Shown here: in pieces, positions 31,802 through 38,268 of the stretch
How positions within the stretch are numbered: position 1 is the stretch's first letter
How the letters are laid out: each line of letters begins with the position of its first letter
Assembly: GCA_015064925.1 (NCBI GenBank)
Contig: SVRH01000006.1
Span: forward strand, 1-38,268
From: Oscillospiraceae bacterium
Lineage (GTDB): Bacteria > Bacillota > Clostridia > Oscillospirales > CAG-272
Direction of reading: 5' to 3'
Length of the DNA: 38,268 bases
Notes under the pieces: generated by a model
Seen by the model: the letters and a program-made list of their open reading frames with translations, nothing else
Databases searched by the model: none
Told to the model about the DNA's origin: nothing
Position numbers and translations under genes: made by a program

Positions 31802-32965
31802 TCAGTTAGCAGAAGAGGTCCCCAGACTTAAGCCTCTTTTCACAGCCAAAATGGTAATTGCATCAAACCGTTCCTTATCAACAATGATCTTATCCCAGTA
31901 GGTATCCACCATATCGCTGAATTTGCTTTCCAGCAAACGTACGGAAATATTTGCCAGCTGCGCTGCATCCACCTTGCCCGTTCCGTACGCACCCTTCTCG
32001 GGCGCCAGCTTCTTTACGATATAGATGCCCACATCGTCATCCTTGACCATCAGCACGTCACCGGATTCTGCCTCCAACGACTGCAAAAGCATCTCGGAGG
32101 GCATACCTGCATCCGCCAACAGATCAAACTCAAGAGAAGTAACGTAGTATCCGTTCGGATAACTGTCCTTATTGGTAAATTCACTGTATTTGGTCACAAG
32201 AGAATCGAAATCCTCTCCGTTTTTGGCTTTTTCAAGGATCTCATCGGCAAGGGTAGCCTTGGCTGCCTTCTCTTCGTCGGTCAGCGGAACGCTTTCCTCC
32301 TTGCCCGTGATCTCATCCACCACAGGCTTGCCGTTTTCATCCACCTTGGTCTTTGCCGTCAGATTGACAAATATGATCTTGAGGCGGTAATAGTTTTCCA
32401 TATAGAAAGCGTCCAGCTCGTCCGCTGTATATCCGATTCCGCCCTTTTCAATCAAATACTCGGTGGCAACGTCCACCTTTTTCTCCAGCAGCAGGATCTC
32501 CTCCAAGCGGTCGATGTCAAAGCCGTAGGTGTCGATCAGCAAGGAGTTGAATGCCGCGCGGTCGCCGCCGCCAAGGTAAAAAACGTTATCCTCGATCATC
32601 GTCTTCACCGCCGCCTTGTCCGCAGAGGAAAGCCTCAGATTGTACTTTTCATATAGCTTCAAAGTACAAAGCATGGTCTTGACGCTCGCCTCTACCCGCT
32701 CCTCGATCGCTTCACCCACAGTGCGTCCGTCATCCAGCTTCTTTAGAAAGCTTTCATTGTCATCACCGATCTCCGTGAAGCTGCTGATGTAGTAGTTCTT
32801 GTAGTTGGCAAGCCAATATTTATACGCGTCCTCCTCGATGGACGTGCCATCAAGGCTCATGAGCACCTCTGTTTTTTCGCAACCGACAAGGCAAAGAGCC
32901 GAAAGAAGCGTTGCCAAAACCACAAGCAGCGAAAGCAGAGAACGCGTCCTATTTCTGTTTTTCAT
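31802..32965 (-). CDS. PrsA/SurA-like foldase lipoprotein
   Basis: The 387-residue protein begins MKNRNRTRSLLSLLVV and has a lipobox LVGC with the lipidated Cys29, so it is an exported lipoprotein on the outer membrane face. A helical SurA-N-like region follows (about 35-180). A central part (YYRLKIIFVNLTA, then an insert, then DFDSLVTKYSEFTNKD and NGYYVTSLEFD) looks like a parvulin-type prolyl isomerase domain, although the active-site residues are not clear. Longer open frames upstream overlap the -10 box and are excluded. The ATG at 32965 has GGAAGG nine bases upstream; the ATG three codons earlier directly abuts that site. Likely role: folding of secreted proteins. It is transcribed from its own promoter after mfd. 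Confidence 0.8.
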   Translation of the reverse strand: MKNRNRTRSLLSLLVVLATLLSALCLVGCEKTEVLMSLDGTSIEEDAYKYWLANYKNYYISSFTEIGDDNESFLKKLDDGRTVGEAIEERVEASVKTMLCTLKLYEKYNLRLSSADKAAVKTMIEDNVFYLGGGDRAAFNSLLIDTYGFDIDRLEEILLLEKKVDVATEYLIEKGGIGYTADELDAFYMENYYRLKIIFVNLTAKTKVDENGKPVVDEITGKEESVPLTDEEKAAKATLADEILEKAKNGEDFDSLVTKYSEFTNKDSYPNGYYVTSLEFDLLADAGMPSEMLLQSLEAESGDVLMVKDDDVGIYIVKKLAPEKGAYGTGKVDAAQLANISVRLLESKFSDMVDTYWDKIIVDKERFDAITILAVKRGLSLGTSSAN

Positions 32966-33003
32966 CCTATTCATCCTTCCAAAGGGAGCATACTTCTTTT
33001 CAC

Positions 33004-33032
33004 AGTATAGCACATAATCTGTCATTTTGCAA
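33004..33032 (-). promoter_or_regulatory. Promoter of the foldase lipoprotein gene
   Basis: TTGCAA (33027-33032) and TATACT (33004-33009) are 17 bases apart on the minus strand. They lie 39-67 bases before the preferred start codon and overlap an upstream in-frame ATG at 33025, which rules that ATG out. Confidence 0.75.
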
Positions 33033-33071
33033 GATACTTACTCCCTTCTTTTTTGAAAATGCGCTGTAATT

Positions 33072-36000
33072 TTACACAGAACCCTCTTGTTCTGTCGATT
33101 TTTCGTTGATCTCTGTCAGCATTTTCCAGTAGCACCGCAGCATCGCCAGTGTTTCACCGGTCACCTGATGGGGTTTTACGTGCCGCAGCGCTGCATAGGG
33201 CTTATTACTGAGATTGATGAGGATCCTTCCCTTGTAGTTTGCCGCCAGCATGGTAAATGCCTTCAAATTCGGCTTATCAGAGAAGAACAGCACCCCGCCC
33301 GAGCGGTACTCCACCTTTTGGAAGCCGCACTGTGCCGCCATGGATCGAATGAGCGAAATACGCAGCAGATTCAGCACGGGATCGGGCAGCACGCCGTAGC
33401 GGTCCATGATCTCGTCGTACACATCCTGCATATCCTCATCGTTCTCCACAAGCGAGATCTTGCGGTAGGTGTCGATCCGCTGGTTCTGGTTTTTCACGTA
33501 GTCCTCCGGCAGATACGCATTCACGTTCAGATCCACCGCGCACTCGGGCTTGGGAGCCGAAAGCTCACCCTTTTCCTCCAGTACCGCCTCGTTAAGCAGC
33601 TTCATGTAGAGATCGTAGCCGATGGAGTCCATCTGTCCGTGCTGCTCCGCACCAAGCAGGTTGCCCGCGCCGCGGATCTCCATATCTCGCATTGCCACGC
33701 GGAAGCCCGAACCAAATTCGGTGAAATCACGAATGGCAGACAGGCGCTTTTCGGAAATCTCGGAGAGCTGCTTGTTCTTGGGGTAGGTGAAATAGGCATA
33801 GGCTCTTCTGCGGCTTCTGCCCACACGTCCTCGAATCTGATGCAGCTGGGATAGACCGAATTTATCTGCATCCTCAATGATCAGCGTATTGGCGTTGGGA
33901 ACGTCCACACCCGTTTCGATGATGGTGGTGGACACCAGTATATCAATATCACCGCTGACCATACGTTCCCAAATATCGGAAAGCTCTTCTTTGGACATTT
34001 TGCCGTTGGCGGTAGCGATGCGCGCATCGGGCACCTGCGCCAGAATGACAGACACCGCCCCATCCATACGTTCGATGCGATTACACAAATAGAAGACTTG
34101 ACCGCCTCTTCTCATTTCCTTTCGGATCGCCTCACCCAAAAGAAGCGGATCGTACGGTAAAACGTAGGTCTGCACGGGCAGTCGATCCCCCGGTGCTTCA
34201 TCCAGAATGGACATATCCCGAATACCGCCCAGCGCCATGTTCAGCGTACGGGGAATGGGGGTTGCCGACAGGGTCAACACGTCCACGTTTCCCCCGATCT
34301 GCTTGAGCTTTTCCTTGTGTGCCACGCCGAATCGCTGCTCCTCGTCGATGATGAGCAGCCCCAGATCCTTGAACTGGATGTCCTTGGAAAGCAGTCTGTG
34401 GGTACCGACCACGATATCGATCTCACCACGGCGCAGCTTTCGCATGGTCAACTCCTGCTCCGAGGGCTTGCGGAAGCGAGAAAGCATATCCACCTTTACG
34501 GGAAAGCCTCTCATGCGCGAGAGCATGGTACGGTAATGCTGCATGGCAAGAATGGTAGTAGGAACCAAGATCGCCACCTGCTTGCCGCCGCAAACCGCCT
34601 TAAAGGCAGCACGCAGCGCCACCTCGGTCTTGCCGTAGCCCACGTCGCCGCAAAGCAGACGGTCCATGGGCTGCTTCTTTTCCATATCACGCTTGATATC
34701 CTCAATGGCAGCCATCTGGCTGTCGGTCTCCTCATAGTCGAAGGCGTCCTCAAATTCCCTTTGCATGGAATCGTCCTTAGGAAACGCAAAGCCCTCCCGC
34801 TTCATGCGGGCGGCATAAAGAGCGATCAGCTCCTTTGCCATATCCTTGGCGGCACTCTTGGCGCGCACCTTCGCTTTTGCCCAATCGGTGCCTCCCATTT
34901 TGGAAAGCTTCAGCATTCCGTCATCGCTGTGAGGGCCGATGTATTTGGAGATCTTGTCCAGCTGCGTACAGGGCAGATACAGAACGTCGGTACCCGCATA
35001 GGCAATCTTGATGAAGTCGCGGCGTACACCCTCCACCACAAGGGGGGACATCCCCACGTATTTTCCGATACCGTGCGCCTCGTGCACCACGTAGTCGCCC
35101 TCGGAAAGATCGGCATAGGACATGATCTTCTGCAGATTCTTGTCCTTTTTCTTTTTGTTGACCGTCCTGCGCTTTCTGGTAAAGGCTGCTCCGCTGACGG
35201 TGGAAAGACAGACAAATCGGGTGGTGATCAGCTCAAAGCCGCGTACTTGACTGCCGTAGGTCAGTGCCACGGAGCCTATACGCTGTTCCCCGCCCTTGTC
35301 CTCGTAGGCACCAAAGCCCGACTCGGTGAGCAGCTCCGTTAGATTTTTCGCCTCGGTTTCGTTTTCGCAGATCAGCTTGATGCGATATCCCTCCGCCACG
35401 TACCCGCGCAGGTCATCGCAAAGAAGATTGAAGTTGTCTCCATAGGTCACGGTCTGCTTGGTGCGGAAGGAGAACATTCCCGAAAGCTGCTTTTCGGGTA
35501 TCCCGGCGCCAAAGCTGTCGGTAACCACCGTGCGTCTGCCAAACAGGTACACCTGCAGGGTGCTTGCCTCCTCGGAGAGCCCCAGCGTCTTGGGGGAGAT
35601 CAGATTTTCCTCCAGTAGCTCCCTAATTGCCTCACTTTCAAAAAAATCGCGGCTTTTCAGTTTTTCATTGACACCGGTGTAGTCGCTGACGATGACCTCC
35701 GCCTCGTCCAGATAGTCAAGCAGGCACTGACATTCGGGATAGATCACACCGATATATTTATCGATACAACCGAGCTCTCTGCCGGAATTGACGATCTCTA
35801 ATTCCTCATTCAGAAGCTCCTTAGCTCGTTCGCTTGAGGTAGCCCGCAGTCTTGCCTTAATGGCATTCACAAGTGCCGCTTTTCCCGTCTCATCGGGCAG
35901 GATCTCACGGGCAGGAATGACCGTGAGTTCATCACAGTCCTCCAGCTGACGCTGGGTCATGACGTCAAAAAAGCACATTCGGTCGATCTCGTCGCCAAAG

Positions 36001-36590
36001 AAATCGATACGCACGGGATTTTCAAAGGTGGGGCTGAAAATATCCAGAATACCGCCACGGATGGCGTACTGTCCCGCAGTCTCCACCATATCGGTGCGAT
36101 AAAAGCCGCTCTTTTCCAAAATATCGGCGATCGCCCCCTGATCGTAGGTCTGACCCATGCAGATGGTGACTGCCGAAACGGCAAGACGCTGCCTTGGAAC
36201 GGTGAACTGCAGTGCCGCATCGGGGGTGGTCAGCACCACGTCCAGCGTTCTTTGCAGGATCCCCGAAAGCACGCCCAGCCTCACCCGCTCGTTTTCATGG
36301 GAGACCGTCATGTTGTAAAGCACCGGCTCCTTGTAAAAGTACATTCCGCAGCGAATGCCGAATTCGGAAAGCCAATCGTTATACGCCGTAATGCGTTTTT
36401 CATCGGGCAGTATCAGAAGCGTAATGCACCCCTGCTTTTTGTTGTCCTCGATGAGATTTTTGATAAGGGCAAATTCCGCACCATCACAAAGGCCCCCAAC
36501 CAGCATCGGACGGGGCAGTCCGTTTTTCCGGGTGAGGGTGATGGCTTCGTATTCTCGCTCCTTGCGGAGCGCCAAGGTAATGTCTGTCAT
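33072..36590 (-). CDS. mfd: Transcription-repair coupling factor Mfd
   Basis: Mfd is an ATP-driven translocase that removes RNA polymerase stalled at DNA lesions and recruits UvrA. The 1172-residue protein has the full set of domains: an N-terminal UvrB-like region (about 1-350), an RNA-polymerase-interacting CarD-like domain at about 490-570 (LSEGDYVVHEAHGIGKYVGM), and RecG-like helicase domains with Walker A GDVGYGKTE near 650. DEEQRFGV lies near 748, the motif GRVGRSRRRAYAYF follows, and a TRCF domain closes the protein. Length is normal. It begins 4 bases after pth with only a weak ribosome site, so coupling is likely. The pth-mfd order is common in Bacillota. Confidence 0.98.
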   Translation of the reverse strand: MTDITLALRKEREYEAITLTRKNGLPRPMLVGGLCDGAEFALIKNLIEDNKKQGCITLLILPDEKRITAYNDWLSEFGIRCGMYFYKEPVLYNMTVSHENERVRLGVLSGILQRTLDVVLTTPDAALQFTVPRQRLAVSAVTICMGQTYDQGAIADILEKSGFYRTDMVETAGQYAIRGGILDIFSPTFENPVRIDFFGDEIDRMCFFDVMTQRQLEDCDELTVIPAREILPDETGKAALVNAIKARLRATSSERAKELLNEELEIVNSGRELGCIDKYIGVIYPECQCLLDYLDEAEVIVSDYTGVNEKLKSRDFFESEAIRELLEENLISPKTLGLSEEASTLQVYLFGRRTVVTDSFGAGIPEKQLSGMFSFRTKQTVTYGDNFNLLCDDLRGYVAEGYRIKLICENETEAKNLTELLTESGFGAYEDKGGEQRIGSVALTYGSQVRGFELITTRFVCLSTVSGAAFTRKRRTVNKKKKDKNLQKIMSYADLSEGDYVVHEAHGIGKYVGMSPLVVEGVRRDFIKIAYAGTDVLYLPCTQLDKISKYIGPHSDDGMLKLSKMGGTDWAKAKVRAKSAAKDMAKELIALYAARMKREGFAFPKDDSMQREFEDAFDYEETDSQMAAIEDIKRDMEKKQPMDRLLCGDVGYGKTEVALRAAFKAVCGGKQVAILVPTTILAMQHYRTMLSRMRGFPVKVDMLSRFRKPSEQELTMRKLRRGEIDIVVGTHRLLSKDIQFKDLGLLIIDEEQRFGVAHKEKLKQIGGNVDVLTLSATPIPRTLNMALGGIRDMSILDEAPGDRLPVQTYVLPYDPLLLGEAIRKEMRRGGQVFYLCNRIERMDGAVSVILAQVPDARIATANGKMSKEELSDIWERMVSGDIDILVSTTIIETGVDVPNANTLIIEDADKFGLSQLHQIRGRVGRSRRRAYAYFTYPKNKQLSEISEKRLSAIRDFTEFGSGFRVAMRDMEIRGAGNLLGAEQHGQMDSIGYDLYMKLLNEAVLEEKGELSAPKPECAVDLNVNAYLPEDYVKNQNQRIDTYRKISLVENDEDMQDVYDEIMDRYGVLPDPVLNLLRISLIRSMAAQCGFQKVEYRSGGVLFFSDKPNLKAFTMLAANYKGRILINLSNKPYAALRHVKPHQVTGETLAMLRCYWKMLTEINEKSTEQEGSV

Positions 36591-36594
36591 TGTG

Positions 36595-37236
36595 TTACGC
36601 TTTCTTTTTGGTGTTATAGCGGTTCATGGCAAGGTCGGTCTTGCCCGCTGCCATCAGCTTCAGCGCCTCGTACGCCCGCTCGCAGCACTCTGCCTCCGCC
36701 TTTCTTGCCTCGGCGTCGGGCGTTCCCAGCACCCAATCGGCAAGCACGTATTCGGGATGGGGCTTTTTGCCAACCCCGATACGGATACGCGGGAAATTAT
36801 CGCTTTGGATCTGATAGATTATACTTTTGAGTCCGTTGTGACCGCCGTCGCTGCCCTTCAGTCGGATACGCAGCTCGCCCGGATCGAGGTTCACGTCGTC
36901 ATATACGACGATCAGCTTTTCGGGCGGGATCTTGTAAAAGGAAAGAAACTCCCTTAGACAAGTTCCCGACAGATTCATCATGGTCATGGGAGCAACGAGA
37001 AGCCCTCTCACGCCGCCGATGGACACGTCGGCATACAGACCGTTGAATTTCGCACGGTCCACCTTCACTCCGAGATCCGCTGCCACGTGATCCAGAAAAC
37101 GGAAGCCCGCGTTGTGACGGGTGGCGGCGTATTCCTTACCGGGGTTTCCGAGTCCCGCCACCACAAATTCGATCTTCCCCATGGGAGCGGGTGCTTTTGA
37201 CTCGGTCAGTTTAAACAAATCCCATATATTGCTCAT
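36595..37236 (-). CDS. pth: Peptidyl-tRNA hydrolase
   Basis: Pth frees tRNAs from peptidyl-tRNAs that drop off ribosomes. The 213-residue protein has AGLGNPGKEYAATRHNAGF with the catalytic His in RHNAGF, TMMNLSG, VVYDDVNLDPGELRIRLKGSDGGHNGL, and RIGVGKKP. A 20-residue N-terminal extension (SNIWDLFKLTESKAPAP) precedes the usual start; I recall a similar extension in some gut Clostridia. AAGGAATCG lies about 12 bases before the first ATG, while the internal Met19 has no ribosome site, so the longer form is kept. It is first in the pth-mfd unit and has its own promoter. Confidence 0.97.
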   Translation of the reverse strand: MSNIWDLFKLTESKAPAPMGKIEFVVAGLGNPGKEYAATRHNAGFRFLDHVAADLGVKVDRAKFNGLYADVSIGGVRGLLVAPMTMMNLSGTCLREFLSFYKIPPEKLIVVYDDVNLDPGELRIRLKGSDGGHNGLKSIIYQIQSDNFPRIRIGVGKKPHPEYVLADWVLGTPDAEARKAEAECCERAYEALKLMAAGKTDLAMNRYNTKKKA

Positions 37237-37277
37237 ATTTTTTACGATTCCTTACATACTACTTACATTATCACTTT

Positions 37278-37306
37278 ATTATACTACATTTAAAGCAAAA
37301 ACGCAA
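37278..37306 (-). promoter_or_regulatory. Promoter of pth-mfd
   Basis: TTGCGT (37301-37306) and a perfect TATAAT (37278-37283) are 17 bases apart on the minus strand, about 42 bases before the pth start. It is divergent from the ppdK promoter. Confidence 0.75.
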
Positions 37307-37353
37307 CCGTATTTTCGTCATTTTGATGTTTTTCATAAATTTTGCAAAACATA

Positions 37354-37382
37354 TAGACAAAGACATTTTTTTGTGCTAGAAT
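37354..37382 (+). promoter_or_regulatory. Promoter of ppdK
   Basis: TAGACA (37354-37359) and TAGAAT (37377-37382) are 17 bases apart. The start codon of ppdK lies about 42 bases beyond the -10, after GAAAGGATTTGCT. Confidence 0.65.
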
Positions 37383-37424
37383 GAGTGGAAAAAAATATTA
37401 TTTATATATATGAAAGGATTTGCT

Positions 37425-38268
37425 ATGAGCAAAAAGTATACCTATCTGTTTTCCGAGGGTAACGGAAAAATGCGCGAACTGCTCGGCGGTAAGGGTGCAA
37501 ACCTTGCCGAAATGACCAATCTCGGTCTGCCCGTGCCTCAGGGCTTTACCATCTCCACCGAGGCTTGTACCCAGTACTACGAAGACGGTCGTAAGATCAA
37601 TGATGAGATCAAGGCTCAGATCATGGAATACATCGGCAAGATGGAAGAGATCACCGGCAAGAAGTTCGGTTCGATCGAGAATCCCCTGCTTGTATCGGTA
37701 CGCTCCGGCGCACGCGCTTCCATGCCCGGTATGATGGACACCATCCTGAACCTGGGTCTGAACGAAGAAGTTGTAGAAGTCATGGCAGCAAGATCCGGCA
37801 ATGCACGCTGGGCTTACGACTGCTACCGTCGCTTCATCCAGATGTACTCCGACGTCGTTATGGAGGTCGGCAAAAAATATTTTGAAGAGCTCATCGACAA
37901 GATGAAGGAAGAAAAGGGTGTGAAGCAGGACGTTGAACTGTCCGCTGCAGACCTGAAGGAACTGGCTGAACAGTTTAAGGCTGAGTACAAGTCCAAGATC
38001 GGAAAGGACTTCCCCTCCGATCCCAAGGAACAGCTCATGGGCGCTATTGAAGCCGTATTCCGTTCCTGGGATAACCCCCGTGCCAACGTTTACCGCCGCG
38101 ACAACGATATTCCCTACTCCTGGGGTACCGCCGTTAACGTGCAGATGATGGCATTCGGTAACATGGGTGACGATTGCGGTACCGGTGTTGCCTTCACCCG
38201 TGACCCCGCCACCGGCGAAAAGGGTCTGATGGGCGAATTCCTTGTAAACGCACAGGGCGAAGACGTGG
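37425..38268 (+). CDS. ppdK: Pyruvate, phosphate dikinase, N-terminal part
   Basis: The enzyme interconverts pyruvate, ATP and phosphate with phosphoenolpyruvate, AMP and pyrophosphate, and in anaerobes often runs in the glycolytic direction. The window holds the first 281 codons. The reading frame gives [38 protein letters not shown] and [19 protein letters not shown]. Further on come [29 protein letters not shown] and [18 protein letters not shown]. All belong to the ATP-grasp nucleotide-binding domain of PpdK; the phosphohistidine and PEP domains lie beyond the window. GAAAGGATT precedes the ATG. Codon use is strongly biased (GGT, CGT, AAG), fitting high expression. Confidence 0.97.
   Translation, partial: MSKKYTYLFSEGNGKMRELLGGKGANLAEMTNLGLPVPQGFTISTEACTQYYEDGRKINDEIKAQIMEYIGKMEEITGKKFGSIENPLLVSVRSGARASMPGMMDTILNLGLNEEVVEVMAARSGNARWAYDCYRRFIQMYSDVVMEVGKKYFEELIDKMKEEKGVKQDVELSAADLKELAEQFKAEYKSKIGKDFPSDPKEQLMGAIEAVFRSWDNPRANVYRRDNDIPYSWGTAVNVQMMAFGNMGDDCGTGVAFTRDPATGEKGLMGEFLVNAQGEDV

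Noticed and set aside
31785..31802. tRNA T-arm-like sequence (GTTCGAGCCC) near the end of the foldase gene
   Set aside because: No acceptor, D or anticodon arms can be built on either strand around it, so it is not a tRNA gene or an evident attachment site.
1..38268. CRISPR arrays, insertion sequences, phage or integrative-element genes
   Set aside because: I looked for regular repeats, transposase or integrase motifs and terminal inverted repeats and found none; nearly every base is in housekeeping genes or short gaps.

Overview
The window is a gene-dense stretch of a bacterial chromosome, most likely from an anaerobic Bacillota of class Clostridia; I cannot place it lower than class. The evidence is a Gram-positive division and cell-wall (dcw) cluster headed by mraZ, an HPr with both His15 and Ser46, a PrsA-like lipoprotein, a PASTA-bearing transpeptidase, a pyruvate phosphate dikinase and strong AGGAGG ribosome sites. 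Most genes are on the minus strand. I see no rRNA, tRNA, CRISPR array, insertion sequence or prophage, and no gene-free stretch longer than 300 bases.

Layout: 1-572 holds the 3' end of leuS and rpsU (plus strand). 579-1402 is a membrane-anchored MerR regulator with its own MerR-type promoter. 1427-15514 is the dcw cluster read right to left: mraZ, rsmH, ftsL-like, a transpeptidase gene, murE, murF, mraY, ftsW, murG, ftsQ, ftsZ, then a YmfI-like reductase behind a hairpin. murC, murD and ftsA are absent from this cluster. 15546-18953 carries HPr and the unit uvrC-rsmD-coaD. 19114-23279 is an apparent operon rimM-trmD-polysaccharide polymerase-two DUF4330-like membrane proteins. 23292-27466 holds ddl and the nucleoside-salvage operon deoC-deoD-deoB-cdd. 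27503-28961 (plus) is a MarR regulator followed by a DegV lipid-binding protein. 28996-30223 is dut with a HAD phosphatase. 30226-31771 is a VTC polyphosphate-polymerase-domain gene with a DUF4956 membrane partner. 31802-37306 holds a PrsA-like foldase lipoprotein and pth-mfd. 37354-38268 is the start of ppdK (plus).

How it fits together: the dcw genes supply lipid II synthesis steps (MurE, MurF, MraY, MurG), the septal polymerase and transpeptidase (FtsW, PBP) and the Z ring. Ddl supplies the D-Ala-D-Ala that MurF attaches. The deo/cdd genes recycle nucleosides and dut keeps dUTP low. UvrC and Mfd handle DNA damage.

The signals I find most worth following are the VTC/DUF4956 pair behind three 11-bp-spaced TTCAYG repeats that look like a Pho box, the MerR protein with three membrane segments, the polymerase plus paired DUF4330 proteins inside the rimM-trmD operon, twin TTGA-N4-TCAA sites around the marR promoter, and matching cationic disordered N-terminal tails on FtsW and the FtsL-like protein.
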